NCBI RefSeq assembly: GCF_001690595.1
Contig: NZ_LZHH01000050.1
Span: forward strand, 1 to 58,942
Source of the DNA: Gilliamella sp. Choc5-1
Lineage (GTDB): Bacteria > Pseudomonadota > Gammaproteobacteria > Enterobacterales > Orbaceae
Direction of reading: 5' to 3'
Length of the DNA stretch: 58,942 nucleotides
Part shown: positions 5,777 through 16,500 of the stretch, piece after piece
How positions within the stretch are numbered: the first letter of the stretch is position 1
Layout: each line of letters starts with the position of its first letter
Position numbers and translations under genes: made by a program
The notes under the pieces: model-generated
Told to the model about the DNA's origin: nothing
Database searches by the model: none
What the model saw: the letters and a program-made list of their open reading frames with translations, nothing else

Positions 5777-8548
5777 ATGAAAAATGAAAATATTTTTAAA
5801 TCGCTGACACTGCCTAATGGTGCTGAACTAAAAAACCGTATTATGATGGCTCCAATGACAACTTGTTCCGGTTTTTATGATGGTTCTGTTACGCATGATT
5901 TAATTGAATATTATCGAGCAAGATCAGGAACAATCGGCACTATTATTGTTGAATGTGGATTTGTTGACGACAAAGGATTAGCTTTCCCTGGTGCTATTGG
6001 TTTAGATAGTGATGATAAGATTGAAGGCTTAGCTAAAATTGCTAAAGTGATCAAAGAAAAAGGATCGAAAGCCATTATTCAAGTTTATCATGGTGGAAGA
6101 ATGGTTGAACCAAAATTAATTGGAGGTCAATCACCAGTAGGGCCTAGTGCGATTGCAGCCCCACGTCCAAATGCGCCTACACCAATTGCATTAACGGCAG
6201 AAGAAGTAGACGAAATGATTGACAAATTTGGTCAAGCAGTACGTCGTGCAATTCAAGCAGGATTTGATGGGGTAGAAATCCATGGAGCTAATACTTATTT
6301 AATTCAACAATTTTATTCTCCTAATTCAAATCAACGAAATGATAAATGGGGTGGAAATCGTGATAATCGTACAAGGTTCCCTCTTGCTATCTTAGATGTT
6401 ACCCATAACATGGTTAAGCAATATGCAACTCCTGAATTTATTGTTGGATATCGTTTTTCACCAGAAGAGTTAGAAGTGCCTGGAATTCGTTTTGATGATT
6501 CTATGTATTTGCTTGAAAAATTGGCTGAAAAGAGGCTTGATTATATTCATTTTTCAATGGGAACAACACTTAGGCCATCCATTGTTGATACACAAGATCC
6601 AACGCCATTAATTAAAAAATATGTGGCAATGCGATCTGAAACATTAGCGAAAATCCCTGTTGTTGGTGTCGGAAATGTTGTTAATCAAAGTGATGTAGAA
6701 GATGCTATTAATAATGGTTATGATTTAGTTGCGGTTGGCCGCGCTTGTATTGCTTATCCTGATTGGATTGACCGTATTGAAAAAGGTGAAAAGCTTGAAC
6801 TTTTTATCAATAGTGATAAGCGTGAAGAACTAAATATTCCTGAACCTTTATGGCATTTTTCGCTTGTTGAAAGTTTGATTCGGGATGTGAACCTTAATGT
6901 TAAAAAATTCAAACCTGGTAATTATCAAGAAAAAGTTAATGATGAATCTTATGAATTTTTGATTAATGTTGAATTAGGAAATGATTTTATCAAAGATATA
7001 CAACTCGTTAATGCTAACAACTTTGATAGAGAAGTATTAAATAATTTTACTGAAATTAAGCATCGAATTATTGACTCTAACAGTCCACATGTTGATGCTA
7101 TTTCTGGCGCAACGACACAATGTGAGGCATTTAAAAAAGCTGTAACTAAAGCGATGGCAAAATCTAATAAAGAAGCAATTATTGCCGAAGGTGGTGATCC
7201 TAATGATCGCGCTTTTGATGTTGTGGTTGTTGGTAGTGGCGGAGCAGGGCTTTCTGCGGCGATTCAAGCACATGATCTTGGTGCAAATGTCATTATTATC
7301 GAGCAAATGTCTGTGATTGGTGGTAATACTAATAAAGCCTCGGCAGGTATGAATGCTGCAGAAACCAAATTCCAAAAGCTAAAAGGTATTGTAGACAATA
7401 AAGAGCTCTTTTATAAAGAAACAATGGCTGGGGGAAAAAATAAAAATAATCCCGAGTTACTGCGTTATTTTGTTGAAAATGCGCCAAATGCAATTAATTG
7501 GTTAGATGATAACGGTATTGAATTAAGTGGTATTACCACAACGGGGGGAATGAGCATTGATCGAACTCATCGTCCTGAAAGTGGTGCTGCTGTTGGTGGT
7601 TTTTTAATTAGTGGTTTAGTTAAAAATATTAATAAACGTAATATTGAAGTTATGCTTGATACTGCTGTTACTGAAATTGTAACCGAAAACCATAAAGTTA
7701 TTGGTGTTAAAGTTTCAGAAGAGGATGGTTCAACTCATTTAATAAAAACCAAAGCCGTTATTATTGCAACAGGCGGATTTAGTGCTAATACTACAATGGT
7801 TGAAAAATATCGCCCTGATCTTAAAGGATTTGTCACTACCAATCATAAAGGGGCAACCGGTTCTGGTATTATGTTATTAGAGAAATTAGGCGCAGGAACT
7901 GTTGATATGGGTGAAATACAAATTCATCCAACAGTTGAACAAACAACATCATATTTAATTTCTGAATCTATTCGTGGTGGTGGTGCAATATTGGTATCGC
8001 AAAAAGGTCAACGTTTTGTTAATGAACTTGATACAAGAGACAATGTTTCAGCTGAAATTATCAAATTACCTGAACATTATGCTTATATCCTATTTGATCA
8101 ACAAGTTCGAGATGAAAATAGATCTGTTGAGGAATATGTTTCAAACGAACTTGTAAGCCAAGCTAATATGCTTGAGGAATTAGCCCAAAAACTATCGATT
8201 GATAGTAAAACATTAGCGAAAACGGTTGAACGCTACAATCAATTTGTGACAGCTAAACACGATGAAGACTTTGGGCGAACTACTGGTATGCGTCATCCAA
8301 TTCAAAAAGGACCTTTTTATGCAATAAAAATTGCACCAGGTGTCCACCATACAATGGGAGGGGTAACAATTAACACTCAAACACAAGTATTAGATGCTGA
8401 TAAACAGATAATCCAAGGTGTATTTGCAGCTGGTGAAGTTGTGGGTGGGGTACATGGTGCCAATCGTATTGGTGGTAATGCTGTTGCTGATATTATTATA
8501 TTTGGTACACAAGCAGGTAAAAAAGCGGCTGATTATATTAAACATTAA
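5777..8548 (+). CDS. Fused OYE / FMN-bind / FAD flavoprotein, probable cytosolic NADH:fumarate reductase
   Basis: The start at 5777 is chosen because an AGG ribosome site precedes it; an in-frame ATG at 5759 would add six residues. The 923-residue protein has three parts. Residues 1-360 are an old-yellow-enzyme barrel (MMAPMTT, YHGGR, IHGANTYLIQQFYSP). Residues about 375-465 are an FMN_bind domain with the flavinylation motif D440-x-x-S-G-A-T446. Residues 478-923 are a fumarate reductase FAD domain with GSGGAG at 486-491, GQRFVNELDTRD, HHTMGG and HGANRIGGNA. There is no signal peptide, so it acts in the cytoplasm. The layout matches NADH:fumarate (or acrylate/urocanate-type) reductases: the OYE part takes electrons from NADH, covalent FMN relays them, and the FAD site reduces the alkene acid. 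The catalytic Arg/His set favours fumarate, but the substrate is inferred. ApbE follows, 29 bases downstream. Confidence 0.85.
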   Translation: MKNENIFKSLTLPNGAELKNRIMMAPMTTCSGFYDGSVTHDLIEYYRARSGTIGTIIVECGFVDDKGLAFPGAIGLDSDDKIEGLAKIAKVIKEKGSKAIIQVYHGGRMVEPKLIGGQSPVGPSAIAAPRPNAPTPIALTAEEVDEMIDKFGQAVRRAIQAGFDGVEIHGANTYLIQQFYSPNSNQRNDKWGGNRDNRTRFPLAILDVTHNMVKQYATPEFIVGYRFSPEELEVPGIRFDDSMYLLEKLAEKRLDYIHFSMGTTLRPSIVDTQDPTPLIKKYVAMRSETLAKIPVVGVGNVVNQSDVEDAINNGYDLVAVGRACIAYPDWIDRIEKGEKLELFINSDKREELNIPEPLWHFSLVESLIRDVNLNVKKFKPGNYQEKVNDESYEFLINVELGNDFIKDIQLVNANNFDREVLNNFTEIKHRIIDSNSPHVDAISGATTQCEAFKKAVTKAMAKSNKEAIIAEGGDPNDRAFDVVVVGSGGAGLSAAIQAHDLGANVIIIEQMSVIGGNTNKASAGMNAAETKFQKLKGIVDNKELFYKETMAGGKNKNNPELLRYFVENAPNAINWLDDNGIELSGITTTGGMSIDRTHRPESGAAVGGFLISGLVKNINKRNIEVMLDTAVTEIVTENHKVIGVKVSEEDGSTHLIKTKAVIIATGGFSANTTMVEKYRPDLKGFVTTNHKGATGSGIMLLEKLGAGTVDMGEIQIHPTVEQTTSYLISESIRGGGAILVSQKGQRFVNELDTRDNVSAEIIKLPEHYAYILFDQQVRDENRSVEEYVSNELVSQANMLEELAQKLSIDSKTLAKTVERYNQFVTAKHDEDFGRTTGMRHPIQKGPFYAIKIAPGVHHTMGGVTINTQTQVLDADKQIIQGVFAAGEVVGGVHGANRIGGNAVADIIIFGTQAGKKAADYIKH

Positions 8549-8577
8549 TTTGTTACAACTATTTGAGCTTGTTTAGC

Positions 8578-9543
8578 ATGGTAAATGCAAACTATGAATA
8601 TACTCAACATTTAATGGGAACAACGGTTTCATTAATGCTTTTAGAGCCTAATGAAACCGCAGTGAAAACTGTTTTTGAGGCTATAAAAATACTTGAGGAC
8701 AAACTAACAGTTAACAGATCGCTATCTGAAGTTATGTCAATTAATTTAGCTGCTGGACAACATCCTGTTACAGTAAGTCGACCTGTTTTTTCTTTGATTG
8801 AACAAGCTCAAAAAATAAGTTTACACTTTAATAGTTGTTTTAATTTAGCTATTGGCCCTTTAGTTAAACTTTGGAAAATTGGCTTCCAAGGCGATCAAGT
8901 TCCTTCTGTAAAATTAATTAAACAACAACTTTTATTAACAGATCCTAAAAATATTGAACTTGATGCAAATAAACAGACTGTTTTTTTAAAAAAAACAGGA
9001 ATGGAAATTGACTTAGGTGCAATTGCTAAAGGGTATATTGCTGATGTTATCAAATCGATTTTACTTCAATATCAAGTTTACAAAGGGATCATTAATTTAG
9101 GTGGTAATGTATTTGCGTTGGGGTCATCTTTAACAGATGATAACGGCTATTGGCATATTGGGCTTCGAAAACCATTTTCAACAGATGATAAGTTATCAGG
9201 TGTAATTAAAGTTATAAATAAGTCGGTTGTCACATCAGGAATTTATGAGCGATTTTTTATACAAAATGGTCATCTTTATCATCACATATTCGATCCACAA
9301 ACAGGCTATCCATTAGATAATGAATTAGAAAGCGTGACTGTAATTTCAGATTCTTCTTTAGAAGGTGATATTTATTCTACGGTTTTTTATGGATGGGGAC
9401 TTGATAAAAGTAGGGAATATTTGCAAAAGCATCCAAATTTATCAGCCATATTTTTGTTAAAAAATAAAACAATAGCATTGGTAAATCCTAATAATTTTAT
9501 TTTTCAAAAAAGTGATAAACAATACACAATAAAACTAAATTAA
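8578..9543 (+). CDS. apbE: FAD:protein FMN transferase (ApbE)
   Basis: The 321-residue ApbE-family protein attaches FMN through a phosphoester to a Thr in the DxxSGAT motif of target proteins. Family motifs are visible: HLMGTTVSLM at the N-terminus, IDLGAIAKGYIAD, INLGGNVFALG, and HIFDPQTGYPL near the C-terminus. It lacks a signal peptide or lipobox, unlike periplasmic ApbE proteins. This fits a cytoplasmic partner, namely the FMN_bind domain of the preceding gene. ATG 8578 is used rather than the upstream TTG 8563. The gene pair forms one operon. Confidence 0.9.
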   Translation: MVNANYEYTQHLMGTTVSLMLLEPNETAVKTVFEAIKILEDKLTVNRSLSEVMSINLAAGQHPVTVSRPVFSLIEQAQKISLHFNSCFNLAIGPLVKLWKIGFQGDQVPSVKLIKQQLLLTDPKNIELDANKQTVFLKKTGMEIDLGAIAKGYIADVIKSILLQYQVYKGIINLGGNVFALGSSLTDDNGYWHIGLRKPFSTDDKLSGVIKVINKSVVTSGIYERFFIQNGHLYHHIFDPQTGYPLDNELESVTVISDSSLEGDIYSTVFYGWGLDKSREYLQKHPNLSAIFLLKNKTIALVNPNNFIFQKSDKQYTIKLN

Positions 9544-9783
9544 ACATAAATATAGCAACAAAAAACCGTCAGGAAACGTATTGATTTTATTGAATTTTTT
9601 TTGATCTTTATTTTGATGTATTTTAATTAAAAGACAAGCAATTCTAAATAAAAATGGTTAGAAAAGCTATTGATTCTATTAGGTTTTTATTTTTTCAAAA
9701 GAATAAACTTAATAAATAATCAAATAAAAAATAGAATTAAATCTTAACTTATTAAAAATATTTAAATTCAAAAGGAAAATACT
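9544..9783. other. AT-rich spacer before the anion transporter
   Basis: No open frame is seen. Several TTGAT half-sites occur (9580, 9600, 9669), but none has a proper inverted partner, so no FNR site is claimed. The transporter probably has its own promoter here; a ribosome site AAAGGAAA lies at 9770-9777. Confidence 0.3.
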
Positions 9784-11244
9784 ATGAACGTAGTAAAAAA
9801 ACCGCCAGTAAAATGGCTACCGCTCATCATTATTGCGGCAATTTCTGCAGTACTTTGGTTGTATGTGACTCCTCCAGAAGGTATCAGCCAACAAGGTTGG
9901 CAAACCAGTATTATTTTTGTGGCTACTATTGCCTGCATTGTGGCCGAAATAATGCCAATTGGAGCTATTGGCTTATTGGCAATTACCGTTTTTGCTGTAT
10001 TAAGGCCATCTGGTGCAGAAACAGCAATTGCTTCGATAAAAACATCATTAAGTGAATTAAATAGCAACCTTATTTGGTTGATTGTTATTGCTTTTATGAT
10101 TGCTCGTGGTTTTATCAAAACAGGGCTAAGTAAACGCATTGCTTATTATCTTGTGAAGATTTTAGGTAAAAATACATTGGGACTTGCCTATGGTCTAGCC
10201 GTCACTGATGTAGCTTTAGCACCTGCGATTCCAAGTACAACTGCACGTGCTGGTGGGGTTATTTATCCAATAGCCGAAGCATTAGCTATTAATTTTAATT
10301 CAAACCCTAAAGATGAATCACGAAACCGAATTGGTACCTTTTTAATGCTAACAATTAGCCATGTGAATGATATCACTTCGGCGATGTTTTTAACGGCCTT
10401 TACTGGAAACTTATTAATTGCTAAATCAGTGTTAACATCACCAGGTATTACATTAGGTTGGGGGCAATGGTTTGTTGCCGCTATTGTGCCATGTTTAGTT
10501 TCATTTATTGTGATTCCTTTAGTTATTTATTTTTTAACTAATCCAGAACTTAAAAAAACGCCAGAAGCTCCTAAACTAGCAGCAGAAGAATTAAAAAAAA
10601 TGGGGGCAATTACCGCTAAAGAAATCATTATGGCTGGTACCGTTATCCTATTATTAGTGCTTTGGATTTTTGGCAAAAATTTTGGTATTGACTCAACAAC
10701 CACAGCATTCATTGGTTTGACTATTTTGATCTTAACGGGTGTATTGAGTTGGGATGATATAAAAGGTGAAAAAGCCGCTTGGGACACATTAATTTGGTTT
10801 GCAGCATTATTAATGATGGCTGATAAAGTGAATGATCTTGGTGTAACAAAATGGTTAGGTGACACCATAGGTGGTGCTGTAGAAGGATATTTAGGCGAAA
10901 GTAGTTGGGTACTTGTAATAATTGTTTTAAGCGTTGCTTATGTTTATTTACATTATTTTTTTGCTAGCGGAAATGCCCATATTGCAGCTCTATTTCCAGT
11001 ATTTTTATCTGTCGCTATCGCACTAGGTGTTCCACAACTAATCGCCATTTTTGCATTAGTTATTTGTACTAATTATTTTGGTTCTATTACTCAATTTGCT
11101 AATGCAAGAAACCCGTTATTATTTGCTGAAGGCTTTGTTCCCGTAAAAACATGGTGGAAAGTTGGATTTATTTGTAGTGTTGTTAATTTAGTAATTGTTT
11201 TTACTATTGGTATTTTATGGTGGAAGATTATTGGTCTTGGTTAA
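9784..11244 (+). CDS. DASS (SLC13/CitT-TtdT type) di/tricarboxylate transporter
   Basis: The 486-residue membrane protein has about 12 hydrophobic segments. Two family signature loops are visible: AIPSTTARAGG around residue 147 and FASGNAHIAAL around residue 398. These replace the SNT/STT sodium- or substrate-binding motifs in related carriers, and the CitT/TtdT group are antiporters. Position after the fumarate reductase and ApbE genes suggests import of fumarate, malate, tartrate or citrate in exchange for succinate. The exact substrate cannot be read from sequence. Confidence 0.8.
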   Translation: MNVVKKPPVKWLPLIIIAAISAVLWLYVTPPEGISQQGWQTSIIFVATIACIVAEIMPIGAIGLLAITVFAVLRPSGAETAIASIKTSLSELNSNLIWLIVIAFMIARGFIKTGLSKRIAYYLVKILGKNTLGLAYGLAVTDVALAPAIPSTTARAGGVIYPIAEALAINFNSNPKDESRNRIGTFLMLTISHVNDITSAMFLTAFTGNLLIAKSVLTSPGITLGWGQWFVAAIVPCLVSFIVIPLVIYFLTNPELKKTPEAPKLAAEELKKMGAITAKEIIMAGTVILLLVLWIFGKNFGIDSTTTAFIGLTILILTGVLSWDDIKGEKAAWDTLIWFAALLMMADKVNDLGVTKWLGDTIGGAVEGYLGESSWVLVIIVLSVAYVYLHYFFASGNAHIAALFPVFLSVAIALGVPQLIAIFALVICTNYFGSITQFANARNPLLFAEGFVPVKTWWKVGFICSVVNLVIVFTIGILWWKIIGLG

Positions 11245-11280
11245 TAACAAGCAGATAATGATATTTTTAATTATTGTTTA

Positions 11281-11306
11281 TACCGCCAATTTGGCGGTAT
11301 TTTTAT
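11281..11306 (+). terminator. Intrinsic terminator after the transporter
   Basis: TACCGCC-AATTT-GGCGGTA stem followed by TTTTTAT; lies between convergent genes and may serve both. Confidence 0.75.
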
Positions 11307-11326
11307 CTATAAAATAGATTTTATAG

Positions 11327-12853
11327 CTAATTAATTAATTCAATTGATAGTTTCCAATCTTTAATTTCTTTCCAATATTTTTTTTCTTGTTTTAAATCAA
11401 GTAATATCAATTTATTATTTTCAACAAATTCTTGATTAATTTCTAACGTGACTTTAGTAAGTTTATTTTTTAATAATTTTAATTGAAATGCCTGTAAATC
11501 AATTTCGGAATTTCTTTGATTATTTATTAGGATAGATAATCTTAAAATTTGCATTAACGATATGATATGTTTGTATTCAAACAAACTAAAATAAGGTATA
11601 GCATCAATATTGATCGACTTTCTATGGTAACGAACAAGCGTAGATAATAGTAATTGTTGTTCTTCATTGAATCCTGGTAGATTACTATTTTTTAAAATAT
11701 AACTTGAATGCTTATGAATTGAAGAAAAGTTAATCGTTAACCCCACTTCATGTAACAGGGCAGCCCAATATAAAATAGATTCAGTATTGGGGGGAATGCT
11801 AATTGACGCTTGTTGTTGCCATTGTGAAAAAAAATATTTTGCAGTTTTAACAACTTGTTTTGCATGGCGTTGATCTATGTTGTAATGTTCTGAAAGCGAT
11901 TGTGCCGTGTTTTGTCTAATATCTTGGCAATTAGGACCGCCAATTAATTCATAAAATACACCCTCTCGTAATGCGCATGGGCTAAATTGTAAGGTCTTTA
12001 ACCCCAATGCATTAAAAATACCACTAAATATAGCTAGCCCACTAACAAAGACATTTTTCCTTTCTTGGGACAGTGAAGGGTAGTTAATATCGTGAAAGGA
12101 TTCAAATTCTAAAATATAACCAATTAAATCATCGAGCCTTTTAGGTGTAATAATGCCATCATAGACACCAAGATCTAATAATATTTGATAAATCGATTTT
12201 ATGGTTCCTGATGTACCAAATGCGACAGTAACATTTAATTTTTTAATAGTATTAACCATACCTTCAATTTGCTGTTCTGCAGCAAGTTTTGCTCGTTGAA
12301 AAGAGGCTGCATTAATTTTTTGATCATGAAAAAACTGTTTTGTATAAGTGACACAACCCATGGGACGACTAGCAACTATCAAAGGTTTTAAATCATTTCC
12401 TTTTCCTATTGCAATTTCAGTCGATCCTCCGCCGATATCTATTACAAATTTTGTATCAGTTGAGAATGTTGATTCCGCGGTCATTGTGCCTAAATAAACA
12501 AGACGAGCTTCTTCTTGACCGGAAATAATTTCAATGGGGAAAGGGAATACTTTAGCTGTAGCCATCAAAAACTTCTGTTTATTTTTTGCTACTCTTAAGG
12601 TATGAGTTGCAACAACTCTAACATGCTCTGGTGGGAATCCATTTAATCGCTCAGCAAATAGCGCAAGGCACTGTGCTCCTCGCATTATACTTGATTCACT
12701 TAGTTCATTATTAACATTAAGCCCTGTTGCTAGATGTATATTTTTTTTATTTTTATAAATTACCTGTATCGCACCATTAATAACACGAGCAATTACCATA
12801 TGAAAGCTATTTGAACCAAGATCGACTACTGCATATTCATTGAATTTTTTCAT
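11327..12853 (-). CDS. ppx: Exopolyphosphatase / pppGpp phosphatase (Ppx/GppA)
   Basis: The start is placed at ATG 12853 because AAGGA lies 7-8 bases upstream; an upstream TTG at 12871 overlaps the ppk stop. The product (508 residues) opens with the ASKHA phosphate loop YAVVDLGSNSFHMV. It then has VVATHTLRVAKN, the second loop FVIDIGGGSTEIAIG and a C-terminal HD-like helical domain (LLHEVGLTINFSSIHKH). It removes terminal phosphates from polyphosphate. It directly follows ppk1, as in enteric bacteria, so synthesis and breakdown are co-transcribed. GppA activity is possible, but the pairing with ppk favours Ppx. Confidence 0.88.
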   Translation of the reverse strand: MKKFNEYAVVDLGSNSFHMVIARVINGAIQVIYKNKKNIHLATGLNVNNELSESSIMRGAQCLALFAERLNGFPPEHVRVVATHTLRVAKNKQKFLMATAKVFPFPIEIISGQEEARLVYLGTMTAESTFSTDTKFVIDIGGGSTEIAIGKGNDLKPLIVASRPMGCVTYTKQFFHDQKINAASFQRAKLAAEQQIEGMVNTIKKLNVTVAFGTSGTIKSIYQILLDLGVYDGIITPKRLDDLIGYILEFESFHDINYPSLSQERKNVFVSGLAIFSGIFNALGLKTLQFSPCALREGVFYELIGGPNCQDIRQNTAQSLSEHYNIDQRHAKQVVKTAKYFFSQWQQQASISIPPNTESILYWAALLHEVGLTINFSSIHKHSSYILKNSNLPGFNEEQQLLLSTLVRYHRKSINIDAIPYFSLFEYKHIISLMQILRLSILINNQRNSEIDLQAFQLKLLKNKLTKVTLEINQEFVENNKLILLDLKQEKKYWKEIKDWKLSIELIN

Positions 12854-12863
12854 TTTAAAATCC

Positions 12864-14921
12864 TTATTCAAATGATTCTATCTGTTTCAAATAATCATAA
12901 ATAGCATATTGAGCTCTAGTTTTTTTCTTATTGCCTCTTTGTACATAATTATTTGTTGCATCTTTATCAATGATGCGGGCTTTTACATTATCATTGCACT
13001 GTATGTCAAAAATATTATGAATAGTTGATTTTATTATTGGATCAAAGATTTTTACACCTACTTCAATACGATTATCTATGTTACGAGGCATCCAATCGGC
13101 AGAAGAGATATAGGTATCTTTTTTGCCATCGTTTTCAAAAATATAAACACGAGCATGTTCTAAAAATTGATCCACAATACTGGTTACATAAATATTCTCA
13201 CTCAAATTAGGGATTTGTGGTACTAATACACAAGTTCCCCGTACAACCATTCTAATTTTTACACCAGCACACGATGCACGATAAAGCTCATCGATCATTT
13301 CTTTATCGGTAATGGCATTTAGTTTTAGATAAATTCCTGATTTTTTACCTGCTTTGGCGTTATTTATTTCTCGTTCAATAAATTCATTAAAGCGTAATCG
13401 TGTATTTTGTGGTGAAACAAGTAAATGGTTGAAAGTTACCGGTTTAAATGGATTTTCGATAAAATTAAAAACTTTTTTAACTTCTTTTGTAATTGCAGGA
13501 TCAGCTGTTAACAGTGAAAAATCAGTATAAATTCGGGCGGTTCTTTCGTTAAAGTTACCTGAACCAATATGAGCATAACGAACAATTTCGTCGTTTTCTT
13601 TACGATCAATCAAAAACAATTTAGCGTGAATTTTGAGCTTCGGTTGTGAATAGATAACTTTAATTCCACTACTAATTAATCGTTTTGCCCACTTTATATT
13701 TGCTTCTTCGTCAAATCGGGCTTGTAGCTCAACCACTACGGTCACTTTTTTACCATTATTAGCGGCATTAATTGCAGCATGGATAAAGCGCGAGTCTTTG
13801 GCTACTCGATAAATGTTCATTCGAATATGAGTAACAGAGGGATCAAACGAGGCTTGCCGCATAATTTCTAGAACATGACCAAAAGAGTAGTAAGGGTAAT
13901 AAAGCAATACATCTCTATCTTTAATTGCATCAAATGCATTACGAAACTGTTTAAATCGATTATAACTTAGGCTTGGAATTTTTTTATTTAATAACCTTTT
14001 TTGTCCAAAATCAGGAAATCTGACAAGATCTTTAAAATTAGGATAACGACCTCCAGGCATTGCATCTTGTTCGGTTAATCGTAACTTATTGATCAATAAT
14101 TCAAATAAAGCTTTGGGCATGTCTTTTTGATAAGTAAAACGTACGGGCTGTGCTGTTAAGCGCTGTTTTAAGCCTTGAGACATGAGTTCAAGCAAGCTAT
14201 CTAACTCAGTATTTAATTCATATTCCGCATCTCTGTTGATATTAATAGAATAAGCATTTAATTCTTTAGCATCAAAAAACTCTTTAAAAATTTCTGATAA
14301 ACAGTAGCGCAATATGTTATCTAGAAAAATAATAGATTTATTCTTAGTTGATACTTCTGACGGTAATAATACAAAACGAGGGATATTATCGGTTGGCAGT
14401 TCAAGAAGTGCATAACTGATGTTATCTTGACAAATAATTTCTACAGCTAAATAGGCATGATCATCTTTTAAAAATTGAATAAGTTCGGTATGACTATCAA
14501 GCAAAATAGGCGTAATATATTGCCTAAAATTTTGTTTATAATAATTTTTTATCCAGTTTTCTTGATACGATGAAAGTTGCCTTTCATTAATTAGGAAGAT
14601 TTGATTCCTAGCCATTTCTAATAATAATTCATTATAAAGCTGATCAAATTGCAATTCTAATTGAATAACTTTTTGATTTACTTGTCGTAATAAATTTTTA
14701 GCATTAGATGAAGCGTGAACTTGTTCTTGCTCAATAAGTACATATTTTTTTAAGTTAGCAAACTGTACTTTATAAAATTCATCAAGGTTACTTGAGTATA
14801 TACCCAGAAAATGTATTCGCTCGATAAGCGGATTGCTTTTATCGGCAGCTTCTTGCAAAACTCGCTGATTGAAAGATAACCAGCTAAGTTCTTTAGGTAA
14901 ATATACTTTTTCTTCAATCAT
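12864..14921 (-). CDS. ppk1: Polyphosphate kinase 1
   Basis: The 685-residue protein has the PPK1 domain order: N-terminal helical domain ([15 protein letters not shown]), head domain, then two phospholipase-D-like catalytic domains. The phosphorylated His is His432 in [11 protein letters not shown], matching E. coli His435. The ATP and polyphosphate-binding stretches [12 protein letters not shown] and [15 protein letters not shown] are also clear. It makes polyphosphate from ATP at the inner face of the membrane. No strong ribosome site precedes ATG 14921, so translation may be modest. ppx follows after 10 bases. Confidence 0.95.
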   Translation of the reverse strand: MIEEKVYLPKELSWLSFNQRVLQEAADKSNPLIERIHFLGIYSSNLDEFYKVQFANLKKYVLIEQEQVHASSNAKNLLRQVNQKVIQLELQFDQLYNELLLEMARNQIFLINERQLSSYQENWIKNYYKQNFRQYITPILLDSHTELIQFLKDDHAYLAVEIICQDNISYALLELPTDNIPRFVLLPSEVSTKNKSIIFLDNILRYCLSEIFKEFFDAKELNAYSININRDAEYELNTELDSLLELMSQGLKQRLTAQPVRFTYQKDMPKALFELLINKLRLTEQDAMPGGRYPNFKDLVRFPDFGQKRLLNKKIPSLSYNRFKQFRNAFDAIKDRDVLLYYPYYSFGHVLEIMRQASFDPSVTHIRMNIYRVAKDSRFIHAAINAANNGKKVTVVVELQARFDEEANIKWAKRLISSGIKVIYSQPKLKIHAKLFLIDRKENDEIVRYAHIGSGNFNERTARIYTDFSLLTADPAITKEVKKVFNFIENPFKPVTFNHLLVSPQNTRLRFNEFIEREINNAKAGKKSGIYLKLNAITDKEMIDELYRASCAGVKIRMVVRGTCVLVPQIPNLSENIYVTSIVDQFLEHARVYIFENDGKKDTYISSADWMPRNIDNRIEVGVKIFDPIIKSTIHNIFDIQCNDNVKARIIDKDATNNYVQRGNKKKTRAQYAIYDYLKQIESFE

Positions 14922-14977
14922 GGTCGTGTGTTAACTCTATCAATAATATTTCATACAGAATAACTTATGTAAATAAA

Positions 14978-15003
14978 AAAGCTAGCAGGTCGCTAGCTTT
15001 TTT
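14978..15003 (-). terminator. Intrinsic terminator after pykF
   Basis: AAAGCTAGC-AGGTC-GCTAGCTTT with A and T tracts on both sides, between pykF end and ppk1 start; could act in both directions. Confidence 0.75.
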
Positions 15004-15028
15004 TATTTTATATAAAGAAAATTTAACG

Positions 15029-16441
15029 TTAAATGCGATGAACCGATGTTGTGTTAGTTGTTCCACTTGGTACCAATGCACCAGACACCATTACAATAAT
15101 TTCGCCTTGCTGTAAACCACATACTTTTACAGCCATCTCTTTACCTAAACGGTAAAAATCATCAGTTGAGTTAATTGAATCAATTAAAATTGGTTCTACA
15201 CCTTTAGTTACAGCTAATTGATTAACTGTTTTTTGACTTGATGAAAGCGCTAAAATACGAGCTCTAGGGAAGTAATGACGGACTTCACGAGCAGATTTAC
15301 CACTGCGAGTTGCAACCACAATTAACGGCGCATTTAAACGTTCTGCGATTTCTACAGCACCACAACAAACTGCTGAGGTTATACTTAATTTTTCATCTTT
15401 TGATGTTAATTCTAACGAAGCAGGAATTGTTTTGTCGGTGCGTTTACAGATAGTTGCCATGACATTGACTGTTTCAAGCGGATATTTACCTTTAGCACTT
15501 TCCCCCGAAAGCATAACCGCATCTGTACCATCAATAATAGCATTAGCTACATCTCCAGCTTCCGCACGAGTAGGGCGAGGGTTTTTAATCATTGAATCAA
15601 GCATTTGTGTTGCAGTAATAACTGGTTTAGATGCTTTATTACATTTCTTAATCATCATTTTTTGAGCAAAAATAACTTCTTCAACAGCGATCTCAACCCC
15701 TAAATCACCACGCGCAACCATAATGCCGTCAGAAGCGTCAAGAATTTCATCAAAATTATCTAAACCTTCTTGGTTCTCAATTTTAGATATAATTTTAATG
15801 TTTTCACCACCATGAGCTTTTAAGTGAGCACGAATATCTTCTACATCAGAACGTTTTCGAATAAATGATGCAGCAATAAAGTCAACACCTTGTTCACAAC
15901 CAAAAATGAGGTCATTTTTATCTTTTTCTGCTAGTGCTGGCAATTTAATTGAAACACCCGGTAAATTAATACCTTTATTTTCACCAAGTTCACCGTTATT
16001 TAAAACAGTACAGATAACTTCATTACCTTTGATTTCTTTAACATCCATTGCAATTAAACCATCATCGACAAGTACACGATTACCAGGTTTAAGATCATGT
16101 GCAAAGCCATCATAAGTTACAGCTACCCGTTGGGCATTTCCAACAACGGTTTTGTCTGTGGTAAAGGTAAATGTTTGACCTGCTACAAGTGATACATCAT
16201 TACCACCTTCTAACTTTATGGTACGAATTTCAGGTCCTTTTGTATCTAGCATAATAGCAGCTTTTAAACCTGTTTCTTGCATCACTTCACGTAAGTTTTT
16301 AATACGGTTGCCATGTTCTTCATAATCGCCATGAGAAAAATTTAAACGCATAACATTCATGCCTGCATTTAATAATTTTGCTAACATTTCTTTTGATTCA
16401 GATTTTGGCCCAATAGTACAAACAATTTTTGTCTTTTTCAT
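15029..16441 (-). CDS. pykF: Pyruvate kinase I
   Basis: The 470-residue protein has the same length as E. coli PykF and starts [16 protein letters not shown]. Key features are the active-site segments [28 protein letters not shown] with the catalytic Lys, [11 protein letters not shown] for Mg/phosphoenolpyruvate binding, and TATQMLDSM. The C-terminal regulatory domain is complete. It converts phosphoenolpyruvate and ADP to pyruvate and ATP; the type I enzyme is usually activated by fructose 1,6-bisphosphate. An unusual terminator lies in its leader (16501-16528). Confidence 0.95.
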   Translation of the reverse strand: MKKTKIVCTIGPKSESKEMLAKLLNAGMNVMRLNFSHGDYEEHGNRIKNLREVMQETGLKAAIMLDTKGPEIRTIKLEGGNDVSLVAGQTFTFTTDKTVVGNAQRVAVTYDGFAHDLKPGNRVLVDDGLIAMDVKEIKGNEVICTVLNNGELGENKGINLPGVSIKLPALAEKDKNDLIFGCEQGVDFIAASFIRKRSDVEDIRAHLKAHGGENIKIISKIENQEGLDNFDEILDASDGIMVARGDLGVEIAVEEVIFAQKMMIKKCNKASKPVITATQMLDSMIKNPRPTRAEAGDVANAIIDGTDAVMLSGESAKGKYPLETVNVMATICKRTDKTIPASLELTSKDEKLSITSAVCCGAVEIAERLNAPLIVVATRSGKSAREVRHYFPRARILALSSSQKTVNQLAVTKGVEPILIDSINSTDDFYRLGKEMAVKVCGLQQGEIIVMVSGALVPSGTTNTTSVHRI

Positions 16442-16500
16442 AATATTATCTACTAATAGTTAAGGTTAATGTTTAGATTTTAAATAAACTGAGTTTGCGC

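Noticed and set aside
9580-9690. FNR box before the anion transporter
   Set aside because: Several TTGAT half-sites occur, but the inverted ATCAA half is missing at the right spacing.
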